The notes below the pieces were generated by a model that worked only from the letters and a program-made list of their open reading frames with translations, was not told the origin of the DNA and searched no databases. The translations under genes and the position numbers were made by a program. A stretch of DNA of 64,000 bases from Lineus longissimus (Eukaryota > Nemertea > Pilidiophora > Heteronemertea > Lineidae), in NCBI RefSeq assembly GCF_910592395.1, contig NC_088309.1, positions 17,612,599 through 17,676,598 on the forward strand, given 5' to 3'. This document shows, one piece after another, positions 19,946 to 30,866 of this stretch. How positions within the stretch are numbered: position 1 is the first letter of the stretch; each line of letters starts with the position of its first letter.

Positions 19946-20538
19946 CTTGCTTTGTTCTGACTGACCTGATCTACGTCATCAAAAAAATCCCTAGCGGCCA
20001 CATGTGGAACAAATCTAAAGTTGTGTGTGGTGGGAAATTCAAATAGTTTAAAATTGAAAATTGAAATAACTAAATAATGACTTTATTATTAGAATTTTTT
20101 TAATGTCTGGGATCTTGTTTTTTTAACCCTCAACATATTTCATGAGTATCAAGCATGTTTTCAAACCTTGATATATGGCCTTTAAGGCCACTATCAGTTA
20201 AATTTTGTTGACAACTAGGGTTAACTAGACCTTGACTAGGGTTAACTAGACCTTGACTAGAACTGACTAAATTTGAACTAGTTAACGCCTTGTTAGAAGC
20301 TTGTTGCTTTGTAGTGTAATTCTGTTGGTAATTAGCAGTGTTCTGTTGAAAGTTAGCTGCATTCTGTTGGTAATTAGCGCCAACTGAATTTGAACCTGTA
20401 TTAACTGGAGTCACTCCATTAACTGGGATCACTCCGATTTGTTTCATTTGTTGTTCAATGACTGCCTGGTTATTCATTTATTTAGAATGAAATCTTCATT
20501 GGTGGAACCATCATTGGTGTCACCAATCGATTCATATT

Positions 20539-23446
20539 GAACGGAAAATCCTTTACAGGAAAAGTCCTACTTACCAGAAACTTACCAGAAAGAGGATATC
20601 TAGATCCTGGACAGAATTGCAAGGTCTAGACTACATGGTAAAGTGTAACATTTACTGATATCTTGCACCTCTAATGCCTTCAATAAAATTTCACTTTGTT
20701 TATCGATTGCTTGTTCATTTTGAATAGAGATAATTTTGTGCAAGCCCTTAATGTGCCTTTTCTGCAGGAGGAAATTCAGGGAATTTTGTGTGATTCTATG
20801 AATGACAGTAATTTAGCTGTGGAAAAATTAACTACCACTTTACAGGCTGCAGCTAAAATGACTTTAAAAAGGAAGGGAAGAAAGAAAGTGATTAATAAGG
20901 ATAAATTAGGGTTTGATAAAGAATGTATCTTCTTGAAGCGTGAGGTTATTTCTTTAGGAAAGGCCCTTGGTAAAGATCCAAGAGATCCTATATTGCGTGG
21001 TCGGTTTATGAAGAAGAAGAAAGAGTTTAAGAAAGTGGTGAAAGAGAAAAATAGAAAGGCAAAACATGCCTTAATGGTTAAGTTGACTAGTATTGATTCA
21101 TCTGATCCGAAAGGTTATTGGTCTCTTATTCGGAAGTTGAAAAAATGCCGCAAAGAGAATCCCATTGATGATATTTCGTCTTGGTATGATCATTTCAATG
21201 GGTTATTGAATAACTTAGCAAAATCTACGAACAAGTCCTTTGATGACAGTTTTTTAAAGAATATGTCATCTAAATTAGATGAGATGATTAGGGAGGATGG
21301 GGCACATGAAGTTTGTAAGTTACTGGATGGTGAGATAACACTTGAGGAAGTGACAAGGGTTGTAAAGAAAATGAAAGTCGGTAAAGCGGCTGGTAATGAC
21401 ATGGTTCTGAATGAAATGATAAAATCAAGTCCCCAAGCTATTATTGACGCTATTACCAAAATTTGTAATCTTGTGTTGAAGAGTGAATCATATCCTAGCT
21501 CTTGGGGGACGGGCATTGTTTCCCCAATTCATAAAGGTGGTTCCCTTACTAACGTAGATAATTATAGGGGAGTGACAGTGTCAAGCTGTTTGAGTAAAGT
21601 TTTTACAGGGGTTCTAAATGACCGGTTAAATGTGTTCCTCTCAGAAAATCAAATATTATGTGAGAATCAGATTGGTTTTCGTCCCAAGTTTAGAACTGCT
21701 GATCACATGTTCGTGTTGTCTTCTATTGTTCAAAGTTTTAAGCGAAAGCATCGTCCTTTATATGCATGTTTTGTAGACTTGTCAAAAGCTTATGATCGGA
21801 TAAATCATAATTGCTTGTTTTATAAACTTCTAAAAAGTGGAATAAGTGGGAAATTTGTAAGAGTGATTAGGGATATTTATGAGAAATCTGTTTCTTGTGT
21901 TAAAGTAGATGACAGACTCTCGGATCTTTTCAAACAGAATATTGGCCTCCGCCAAGGGTGTATTTTGAGTCCATCATTATTCAACGTATTCATTAATGAC
22001 TTACCAGATTACTTGAATACTCCAGACACGGACCCAGTAATATTTGAAGGAAGAATTGTTTCCAGTTTATTGTTTGCGGATGACCTCTTAATTTTGTCTC
22101 AGAGTTCGAAAGGTTTACAAAGAGCTTTAGATAAAGTGTCTGTTTTTTGCAAGCGCTGGCGGTTGGTTGTTAATATATCGAAAACGAAGGCAATATGTTT
22201 CAATAAAAGGTTCAAGAAGGGTCTTTCCCTTAGAATTGGTGATGAACAGATTGAGTTTGTTGAATCTGTCAAGTACCTTGGTATTATGTTCTCTTGTAAT
22301 GGATCTTTTAAGAAAGCAGAGCGGACATTAACAATTAAAGCAAAGCAGGCAGTTTATCAGTTGAATAAACATTTTAATATTTACCAGGGTACTCAAGTAA
22401 AGACTCTGCTCAGTTTATTCGATTCTCTTATAAAACCACAACTTTTGTATGGTTCTGAGGTACATTAGAAAACAGGTATTTTGTGGACGTTTTGATCATG
22501 AATTGGTGCATGTGAAATTTTGTAAGTCAATCTTGGGAGTTCGGCGCCAAACGTGTAATGCTGCCGTTCTGGCTGAGGTGGGGCGTCTTCCTTTATCTTA
22601 TACTATTTTTATATCGGTCTTAAATTTTATAAATCATATTATATCTATGAATAATGAGTTAGCTCAATTAGCTATGAGAGCAGAGTTTAAGAACTTGCAA
22701 GTTGGCATCTCCAGCTATTTCGACTTCCCAGCTGTTTTACTGAAGTTGATAGGAATTGACTTGGTAGATTTAGATTTAGATTCTGTAAATAAGTCATTTG
22801 TGGGGAAAATAAGGGTGAAGATTAGGGAGTTGTTAGAGCGTGCTTTGATGGATGAACTTAAAAGCAAAAGTAAGCTGGAGTTGTATTCTTCTCTGAAGGT
22901 AAACTTTGGAAGAGAACGGTATTTAGACTCATTGGTTAACACTCTGTTTAGAAGGTCCGTCTTTCTGATCATGATTTTGATATTGAGTCTGGGAGAAGAA
23001 AAAATATCCCCGAGGGAAAGAAGGCTATGTTCTTTGTGTAACTCAGGTGAGATCGGGTCTGAGTATCATGTCATTATGGAATGTGTTCAGCCTGATCTGA
23101 AGGCAATACGTTTTCAAGCCCTAGAAGAATTAAATTTAATTAATGGTATATTTCGGGAGTTAGGGAGTCAACAGATTTTTAACTATTGTTTACTGGGGAA
23201 TGATACAAATATTTGTCATATCGTGGGTGCCTTTTTATGGAAAATTTTGAAATTGATAAAATAACTTGGTTATTTTGTTTAATGATGTCATGATTTTGTC
23301 TAGTTGTTTTATGTCTTATTAGTTCTTTAGTGGTTAGCTTTGTGTAGGAATGTATACATCATGTATTATACTTTATATGTCATATACCTATGTAAATAAC
23401 CTTTTATATGGTGACAATAAAGTTTATTTGAATTTGAATTTGAATT
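20539..23446 (+). mobile_element. 5'-truncated non-LTR retrotransposon (LINE), 2.9 kb
   Basis: Inserted in the terminal leftward Polinton gene. An 8-bp duplication TTCATATT flanks it (20531-20538 and 23447-23454). Its 3' end carries AATAAAG followed by a short TTTGAA-type tandem tail (23427-23446), typical of LINE 3' ends. It contains reverse transcriptase and a C-terminal Cys/His region but no endonuclease domain, consistent with 5' truncation during target-primed reverse transcription. The clade (CR1/L2-like or other) cannot be fixed by eye. The first ~150 bp shows no clear coding. Confidence 0.85.
20696..23264 (+). pseudogene. LINE reverse transcriptase ORF, one frameshift
   Basis: The first frame (20696-22468) contains the linker after the missing endonuclease and the RT core: SPIHKGG, NYRGVTV, the catalytic FVDLSKAYDRI, LRQGCILSPSLFN, and FADDLLILS with both Asp residues, then the thumb WRLVVNISKTKAICF. 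Near 22455 the frame shifts to 22449-23264, which carries the downstream connection domain and a C-terminal zinc-knuckle-like CSLCNSGEIGSEYHVIMEC. The two frames overlap 20 bp and together match the usual order of a LINE ORF2. The frameshift and lack of endonuclease make it dead. It belongs to the nested LINE, not the Polinton. Confidence 0.9.
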
Positions 23447-24387
23447 TTCATATTCAAGCCTGTAATTTTTGAAGAAAATACTTCCTAAGAAACCAGACCA
23501 TAGAGAGTTCAAATCATCCAGTCGGGCCTTATTAGTTGGATTCGGTTTCAATACTACATAATCAATTTTCAATGCTTTAAATGCTTGGTGTAAAAACAAC
23601 TTGTAATTTATGGTAATTTTAACTCCACTGTAATGAAGATATTTGAGGAATGCCAATAAAACCATTCTTAGATCTGTGAAATTTTCTTTGGTCAATTGAG
23701 GTTTACCAATTGCTCTGTTAATGAATTCAATTTCTAAATAAGTGTCACACTCTAGACCAGGTAAAACATCATTGGGTATGAGTTTAACGAGACCAAATCG
23801 TAAGGCATTCAGGACTGTTTTTTCATAGCTGGCCGCAAAGAGCCATTTTCTTGGACTTGAGAAGTAAATCTTAATCCTACTTTCAACAAAATGTTTCAAA
23901 TCATTTACCATTAAATCTGACAGACGTGTCTGGCCAAGGTTTATGATGACGTGGTCAAAGTAACGTGTTTTGTTCTCAATAGTGATTTCTGGATTCTTAA
24001 ATTCATCACTGTAAGTGGTCGAATTGCAATTACTGCAGTATGTGTAAAGTTGCTTGGCAGGCCTGTCAAAATTCAGTTTTTTCTGGCATTCAAAAAGTGT
24101 CCATCGTTTGCAGTTATGGCACAATTGAGCATCACTTCCTGTGAATGTATCATACAGTTTCATAGGTGTTACCTGGTTCATAGGTGTTATCTGGTTCATG
24201 TGCACTTTGACCGGATCTTCTTCAGAGATTGCCATTAATGGTTCAACCCTTGGTCTAATGTAACCATTTTGTTTCATAGGTGTTACCTGATTCATAAGTG
24301 TTACCTGGTTAATTTGACTGAAATACTTCTCTAAAGAGACATAACTGTACATTCTTTCACTCATGATTTAGAATAAAAAAAATCATT

Positions 24388-24630
24388 AAGTAATAGGGAA
24401 ACTTGTAGTTTTATCCATGTTACGTATTTTAGTAAGTTTGGTAGATTTGGGAAAATCCCAAAGACCCCACTGTGTTAACAGAAATTTTCCATGTTGGGTT
24501 TTTGGTAGTGTTTGTGGGTTAAAACAATGAATTCTTGACAAATGTACATGAATAATGATGAAGGGTGAAGTTTTTTGCCCATGATTCTAGGTTTTGTCGT
24601 AGATAGTCGTACATTCGTTTCCCTATTACT
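24388..24630 (-). repeat. Polinton terminal inverted repeat, right (243 bp)
   Basis: Reverse complement of 2936-3178. Its outer end is GTTTCCCTATTACT, followed directly by the duplicated CCAAAT. Like the left copy it is bounded by 14-bp inverted repeats (24389-24402 and 24617-24630). Confidence 0.97.
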
Positions 24631-24636
24631 CCAAAT
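24631..24636. repeat. Polinton target-site duplication, right
   Basis: CCAAAT, matching 2930-2935. The sequence that follows (GGTTCCTGAAGGTGACG) continues the segmental repeat as at 37622 and 53316. Confidence 0.95.
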
Positions 24637-25299
24637 GGTTCCTGAAGGTGACGATTTTCAGAAATAGCATACATGAACGATAAGAAAGCCGGCCGAGCGA
24701 CCGGTCCGAGGCGAGATGATTTCCTACGGCATGAAAGCTCGACACCGCTGGTCGAGAGCTTTCAGGTCGTTGAAAATCATCGAGGGAGGCACCAACATTA
24801 AACCTACGCCAAGCTGATTGGAAAACTATAGGCTTGGCACATCTTCACGGACGTGCAAAGTCGGATTATCCAGTCGCCATCCGATAGCGCGCGCTGAGCT
24901 GATATCAGTCCATAATCCCTGATCTGCTATTAACACATACCCAAAATGAAATTATTACTAGGAAAGCACTGCATGGAATGCTTAGTTGCTGATTACAGAC
25001 ATATTATAAGCATTTCCCGCCATCGGCAAAAATTCAGTGAATTTCAAATGATGCCAAGTGTGGTGGGCAAATCACCAAGCGAAGCTGATCTCAATCAAAA
25101 TTTTGTCAAAACCTGAAGTGACAAGTTGCTCGAGATCGATAATGCATAACCGTTAATAACGATGTTTTCTGCGGTCCTGGGATGTAGATGTATACAACAG
25201 AGAACGTAGACAAACGTTCAAATAAGCTGTGTTTTGTGCACATTTTCGGATGTATACCACCTTGACCCTCAATCATGTGTTGACATTGCTCTGCTTCAA
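24637..25299. repeat. Segmental repeat copy A, continuation after the Polinton
   Basis: Non-coding DNA similar to 37622-38270 (copy B) and 53316-53590 plus 55331-55730 (copy C). No gene recognised. Similarity to copy B stops at GCGCGTCA near 25300. Confidence 0.8.
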
Positions 25300-28205
25300 G
25301 ACAACGCGCGTCATACATTTCAGCAAGATCTGACCTGATGTTTGCCCAAAGGTCTTCCTCTTTCGGCCTTTCAAGACGACATAGCGTTAACATTTAGTCA
25401 ACAAGAGACTTCGCAACCGTTCCATGTAGAAGTATCACAGAAAGGTTGTGTCGTCTTGCATTGAAGAAGAATAGTCTCACTCTAAGAAATATTTTACTAT
25501 TAATAGTAAAATAGTTACTATTTAATGGATTGATATTGCACCTACATAGAAGTAGGAATTTTCACTACTTCAAAGTAGTTAAGATATTTAACCAAATAAG
25601 TGGTAACTTTTTTACAATTAAATAGTAATTACAGGTATTTTACTTTTTTGATAGTTATTTTTCATAGTTAACTATTCCTGGTGTTTATAGTTGAACACTC
25701 CTCTTCTGCTGTAGAACCACATAAATGGTAATTTTTTTACTATTTCTTAGTATAGTTGTCGTGGTTACCATTCCTTGGTGGTAATAATTGGATATGGGCC
25801 GTATTTTGGGGCGGGAAAGCAGTCTGCTCGTGTTGCATTTTCGTATCCTACAGTGACAATGATCCCAGACTTTGGACCCCAGTCGAGTGTCTTGAGTCAC
25901 TTTCATTATGTCAATCTGCCCTGATAAGCATCTCCTTCCCAAGCATTATCATATGCTAACGTACTTTTGATATTATTTTGATATGGGGGGAGGGGGGGGG
26001 GGGAGCACTGGTACCTCCTGTTGTATGATTAAAAAATATTTGAAAATACAATGTAGCAAGTTAGAGTCTGATGTTTGGTGTTTAGCGCAAGGTGGCTTTT
26101 TGTGATATAAATCCTTTTTCTTATTTGAATTGTTATGCCAAACAATATTTGCAACAGTAGCTAATTAATTACTATGTAGAGAGGGAGTGCAATTGCATAT
26201 GATGATGCTTGGGAAGGAGATGCTTATCAGGGAAGATTGACAAATAATGCTCATGATGATCTTGAATAAGTTGACCAAGCAAGTCAGTTTCTCCTTTAGC
26301 AATTTGAGGAGAAAAGATGATATCCATGCAGCGGAGAAGAAGGAGAATAAATTCAAGATGTTCATCATCCTCTGGAATTATGTCCCCGACCAGAATGGGG
26401 AGGTGTCTAATGGGAAGAAGGTTTGTGCAGCCTTTTGTCCATGCAGTGGCAGACATGGTTTTATTTAATGAACTATCTGTGATGATATTTGCCTTGTTCT
26501 TATACTCACTAAATCCGTAGTCAAAACTAGTCAATCTATTGTTGATTGTATCGAGAGTGAGGAGGCCTTGATCAACCCAAGATTTTAGAACTAATTTTAT
26601 CTCAATCAAACAGACTCCTTCAAATAAATCGAGCATGATATCGAACATATGGTTGTCAATAACATGGAAACTATTGAGATTATTAAGGGGGCATATCCTC
26701 TTTATCCCCGTCTCAGAAACATTGTCGACTGCAACATCTTCATCATATGTGGCCCGTGTGCGTCGCAATTCACTCTCTTCCCTGGTGGCAGTATGGGCGG
26801 TATCTCTATGCATGCTGCAATAACGGCATGGAAAATTCGCAGTGAAGCTTTCAGCAAAACCGAAAAGTGTATGGAATCCAAGATTGTCCCGAGTTGTCTG
26901 ACCAAGGGCAATGCGAACTTTCAGAGTTGATGTTGTGTCGTGACCATTCTGAACTGCAAGTCCTTCCGACTCAAGGCTCTTCAGGTCTGGAAGTATATGG
27001 CCAACAATAGCATCTATCCCATAGTGTTTTATATCCACAGATCGAGCAACAGCCAACAGAAATATATTATTCAAACATGATTGGTACACAGGGTGGATAT
27101 CCTTTATAATAAAGTAAAACATTCCCAATTTATGATTACCATTTCCTCGTAACGGATTTGTTGTCTCAAGCTCGTCGAAGTAGAGCAGAATGTTAATACA
27201 GTCACGATCACAGAGGCATTGATATGATTTGTAAAACTCTCCGTCCTTGAAGTCCTTCAGGTCATCATCAGCTGTTGCTGATCTGTACTGGTCTATCCCA
27301 TGAAGCACCTGGTCTTGGTTGAGAACAGCACGTAATACATCTTTGATCGGTATGTATTGGAAAGTGTCATGTGTCTGGGTTTGGCGAACACCTCCAGTGG
27401 CTGGATCACACTTTGGATCAAATGCTACACCTAGTGGAATTGATGCTGGGGAAATGTATGTACCCTTTTCAGTGAAATATTTCTCCTGCTTATAGCGATT
27501 TTCAAAACCCACAAATGGAGTGCAACAGTCTTCGAATATCTTCCTCAAATGTTTTTAAACATTGTATACTGGCATAGAAGTGGAATCATGTGAACTTCTA
27601 TGCCAGTATCCTCAATCACACGCAGCGTTTCACACTCTAGCATTCCCACTACCTCATTGAACATTTCTGATGTACATTCAATGACATTTTGTAATGAGGA
27701 TAGTGGGATGTTTGATTTTGCTTTCATTTTACTGATAAAATTGGCAGCAATGGCATGTAGGTCAACAGTGACAGATTCAGTACCACTACTACTCTGTGGG
27801 TGGGGTGTGTTGTCTTCATAAATGGTTTCCCCTGGATCATCTCCATCTGACACTTCAGCATCAACTGTATTATCTAGGGGGGTAATGTCCATTGGGCATT
27901 CACCAGCATCATGGCATGCAGAGTCACATGAAGTAACATGCTTCAATAGATGTCTCTTATAAGGCCAAGGGGTACTGAATGTCCGCTGACACCCATCTTG
28001 AGCACAGGCAAAATAATTACTAGAATACACTATTGCATGGTCCGTCCTCAGGTGATGAAAAAGAGGTTGTAGTCCCTGAAAAATATTGAAACACACAAAA
28101 CAGGTGAAAGAATGACTACCGGTTTCCATACTTGATATTGATTCATTACAGGCTTACCTGTACTGATTTCCTCAAATTCAAAATGTGCTGCTTTAATTTG
28201 AGTCT
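25300..28205. other. Insert present only in copy A, carrying a transposon-type gene
   Basis: Copies B and C lack this ~2.9 kb. 25480-25760 is AT-rich with repeated TTACTAT/ATAGTAA words, and a poly-G run lies at about 25985-26003. The 26172-28129 pseudogene fills the right part. Terminal repeats of the inserted unit could not be found. Confidence 0.5.
26172..28129 (-). pseudogene. Transposon-derived zinc-finger protein, one frameshift
   Basis: The leftward N-terminal frame (27545-28129) starts with C2H2-type fingers (FTCFVCFNIF...HHLRTDH and ACAQDGCQRTF...KRHLLKH), followed by an acidic linker. One base shift at about 27546 leads to 26172-27548, which contains NILLYFDELETTNPLRGNGN, HKLGMFYFIIKDI, a Cys/His CRYCSMHRDTAH and MFDIMLDLFEGVCLIEIKLVL. 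This order matches a large, widespread family of animal transposon-associated proteins with a DIMHDxLEG-like motif. I think it relates to CMC/EnSpm-type transposases, but am not certain. An exon-like stretch upstream (about 28146-28355) ends at a GTAAGC donor and may be its 5' part. Probably inactive. Confidence 0.6.
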
Positions 28206-29337
28206 AAAGGCCTCCATACACTGCATGACATGAGTCATTTTGTGGCTTGTTTCCAAAAAAAATGTTGCAATGTGTATACGATTGGAACTTTTGTTACGAA
28301 GTATCCATATGTCCCGCCTTGTTGAAAGTTGCATAACGTTAACCACAAAAGTCAATAGGTGTGTAGATGATTACTACTATTGTCACTATTGTTTCAGGTG
28401 GCCGCTCCAGCGCTTCAAACTCTGGAGTCATCTTTTACAAAAGTCATTCAGTGTGTATTCACTCAGTGACCTTTGTGGGCATGTTTACCCCTGTGGAAAG
28501 CCTGTGGAAAGCTCTGGGCGGCTGAATTGAATATGTTCAAATTTTGGAGACCTGTTGCTCATGGGACAGGAAGATGGCTACGTGGTATTTAGAAAAAACA
28601 TCAAGATTTTGTGATCTTTGGGGGGGGGGGTGCAAGAATGTCTTTTCAACGTCAAGTCCCCTCTGTACCACGTTATGAACGAAAAGAGGAAAAAGATAGC
28701 CGAAATCGCTACTGAATTGGACGTCACCGGTAAGGTTCACATTGGTAATGTTGGTAAATATGCCCCGACCAATTTCAATACACGTTTACCCAAGAAATAA
28801 ATGAACTGTATTAATATCCAGTTTAATATTATTTGCTTGGAAGACAATACAAGAAAATTGGATGTAAACCCTGTGATTTGGATTGCAATTCATCCACTAC
28901 TTATGAATCTATGTTGGTCGTTTAAATTAGAATGAGGACAGAGCAAATCGCACGCGGAGCCACTTCCCTTTGCGTGGTACACAGGCTACAGTCCTGGAGC
29001 CATATTTACAAAACCCTCGCAACTTTTCGACCACGCTAATCTTTTGTCCGACAGTCAGTGAACAATAGGGTGTATGCAGGTGAACAATAGATTTGTGTGG
29101 TCGCAAAGATGCGAGGGCTTTGTAAATACGGCCCCTGTAAGCCAAAGATTCTGAGGCAAAATGTAAATCTCATTCATATTGATTATACTTGAGTGCTTGT
29201 ACCGTTTTAATACCCGCCGTTGTTTATGCCAACAGCAGATGACGCAATCAAGAAAATCACATTCGTCTGATTCGTGACATACCGATGCGACCAGTTCGGT
29301 TACCATGGTTATGAAGTGTGACGTCGGTGTAGAAGAG
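28206..29337. repeat. Segmental repeat copy A, second block
   Basis: Similar to copy B 38361-39347 throughout, including a poly-G run (28620-28631), a 60-codon open frame with AEIATELDVTGKVHIGNVGK at 28618-28800, and the right arm of a MITE at about 28311-28363. That short frame is conserved with 38761-38952 but has no clear start or function. Confidence 0.75.
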
Positions 29338-29343
29338 AATAAT

Positions 29344-30409
29344 GGTCGAGCACATAAATCAGCCTATCACAGTGCAGGAATTTAGTGCTAGCACGTTAAT
29401 CAACCAATCGGTGACCAGGAATAATTGTCGAGCACATAAATCAGCCTATCACAGAGCAGGAATTTAGTGCTAGCACGTTAATCAACCAATCGCTGACCAG
29501 GAATAATGGTCGAGCACATAAATCAGCCTATCACAGTGCAGGAATTTAGTGCTAGCACGTTAATCAACCAATCGGTGACCAGGAATAATGGTCGAGCACA
29601 TAAATCAGCCTATCACAGTGCAGGAATTTAGTGCTAGCACGTTAATCAACCAATCGCTGACCAGGAATAATGGTCGAGCACATAAATCAGCCTATCACAG
29701 TGCAGGAATTTAGTGCTAGCACGTTAATCAACCAATCGCTGACCAGGAATAATGGTCGAGCACATAAATCAGCCTATCACAGTGCAGGAATTTAGTGCTA
29801 GCACGTTAATCAACCAATCGGTGACCAGGAATAATGGTCGAGCACATAAATCAGCCTATCACAGAGCAGGAATTTAGTGCTAGCACGTTAATCAACCAAT
29901 CGGTGACCAGGAATAATGGTCGAGCACATAAATCAGCCTATCACAGTGCAGGAATTTAGTGCTAGCACGTTAATCAACCAATCGGTGACCAGGAATAATG
30001 GTCGAGCACATAAATCAGCCTATCACAGAGCAGGAATTTAGTGCTAGCACGTTAATCAACCAATCGGTGACCAGGATTAATGGTCGAGCACATAAATCAG
30101 CCTATCACAGAGCAGGAATTTAGTGCTAGCACGTTAATCAACCAATCGGTGACCAGGAATAATGGTCGAGCACATAAATCAGCCTATCACAGTGCAGGAA
30201 TTTAGTGCTAGCACGTTAATCAACCAATCGGTGACCAGGAATATTGGTCGAGCACATAAATCAGCCTATCACAGTGCAGGAATTTAGTGCTAGCACGTTA
30301 ATCAACCAATCGGTGACCAGGAATAATGGTCGAGCACATAAATCAGCCTATCACAGAGCAGGGATTTAGTGCTAGCACGTTAATCAACCAATCGCTGACC
30401 AGGAATAAT
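29344..30409 (+). repeat. 82-bp satellite array, 13 units
   Basis: Each unit starts GGTCGAGCACATAAATCAGC and includes the palindrome GTGCTAGCAC and a CCAAT-box-like AACCAATCGG. Units differ mainly at two positions, CACAG(T/A)GCAGG and ATCG(G/C)TGACC. Unit spacing is 82 bp throughout. Confidence 0.97.
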
Positions 30410-30866
30410 GGTCTAGCACATAAATAGCTATGGTGATTGGCATGAGGGCCGTGTTGGACATAAATTCATTACGGTCTAGAACATAAATCAGCCAATGGCA
30501 ACCATCGTTTCAAACATTTCATATTTCCCGCGTGCCAAAAAAGTATCACAGGCAGCTCAGTTTATTTTACAACAAGCATTCACGCTGCTTCGAAAATTAT
30601 CGTAAAATTGGTGAATATCATTCAGGCGGCGCGCCATTTCATAATTTACAGGCTGAGATTTGGTGAACTGAAAAGTTTTGACAATTTAATCCAATATGGC
30701 CGCAGATAACACACCACGAGTGCGCCCGGAAAATCACGAAGATATCCGAAGTAGACAATTTTTTGAAACGATGGTTGCAATTGGCTGATTTATGTTCTAA
30801 ACCGTAATGAATTTATGTCCAACACGGCCCTCATGCCAATCACCATAGCTATTTCTGTGCTAGACC
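30410..30866. other. Centre of the foldback element
   Basis: Left and right margins are inverted copies (GGCATGAGGGCCGTGTTGGA and its complement). The inner ~250 bp is unique, with a GGCGGCGCGCC stretch. No ORF. Confidence 0.8.

Larger units (their letters stand above)
18792..20181 (+). mobile_element. TTAA-flanked DNA transposon with THAP ORF (Kolobok-like), 1390 bp
   Basis: Perfect 19-bp inverted repeats AGGCCATATATCAAGGTTT at 18792-18810 and 20163-20181, flanked by TTAA at 18788-18791 and 20182-20185. Excising element plus one TTAA restores the reading frame of the Polinton gene around it. TTAA target duplications are made by piggyBac and Kolobok superfamilies; Kolobok transposases can carry THAP domains (family knowledge), and the ends do not begin CCC as most piggyBacs do. 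No DDE transposase core was found, so this is likely an internally deleted, non-autonomous copy. It holds two opposed first-exon-like ORFs, a THAP domain at left and a short acidic ORF at right. Confidence 0.9.
18253..20477 (-). pseudogene. Polinton Gln-rich protein split by the TTAA transposon
   Basis: One leftward gene now in two parts. Part 1 (20477 to about 20182) begins in AATAAATG and encodes a Gln/Asn/Tyr-rich protein with QQN repeats and a duplicated QGLVNPS unit. Part 2 (18791 to 18253) continues with helical KAKQDLEIL and LNDSLGKTVLKAYTKLSRW sequences and a weakly hydrophobic region (LSLRMGALTALASSTLITLG). Removing the 1390-bp insert and one TTAA joins the parts in frame, total about 295 codons; the apparent ATG at 18798 lies in the insert's terminal repeat and is not the real start. 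Both junctions repeat a NLT-type motif. No known domain. The C-terminal end overlaps the next gene. Confidence 0.65.
20486..24364 (-). pseudogene. Terminal leftward Polinton gene with Cys-rich finger, cut by the LINE
   Basis: Starts at ATG 24364, just inside the right terminal repeat. The N-terminus has several MNQVTPMK-type repeats, then a CxxC pair (CHNCKRW) and a second (CSNC) that could bind one zinc, then about 200 residues of helical sequence without a recognised domain. At about 23447 the frame runs into the antisense 3' tail of the LINE, giving a spurious tail that ends at 23366. Beyond the LINE the frame reopens at 20538 for about 18 codons and ends in a TGA that overlaps the ATG of the next gene, as in other gene junctions here. 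The intact gene would be about 325 codons. Its start context, TAAATCATG, is unusual for the element. Confidence 0.65.
2936..24630 (+). mobile_element. Polinton/Maverick (adintovirus-like) element, 21.7 kb
   Basis: Complete element bounded by 243-bp inverted repeats and a 6-bp duplication. It encodes the hallmark Polinton set: DNA polymerase B, retroviral-type integrase with chromodomain, A32-like ATPase, double-jelly-roll major capsid protein and penton-like proteins. Such elements replicate by protein-primed synthesis and integrate with their own integrase; capsid genes imply a virus-like stage. It has two nested insertions, a TTAA-flanked DNA transposon (18792-20181) and a truncated LINE (20539-23446); subtracting both leaves about 17.4 kb, a normal Polinton size. 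Several genes carry single-base frameshifts or stops, so as read this copy is probably defective. Identical end repeats argue that it is not old, which makes assembly errors a competing explanation for the indels. No adenain-like protease was recognised. Confidence 0.97.

Noticed and set aside
23366-23446. C-terminal NSNSNSN tail of the last Polinton gene
   Set aside because: Encoded by the antisense LINE tail repeat, not by the Polinton.
28618-28800. 60-codon ORF with TGKVHIGNVGKYAPTNF (also 38761)
   Set aside because: Shared by two segmental copies and may be an exon remnant, but no start, splice sites or family could be supported.
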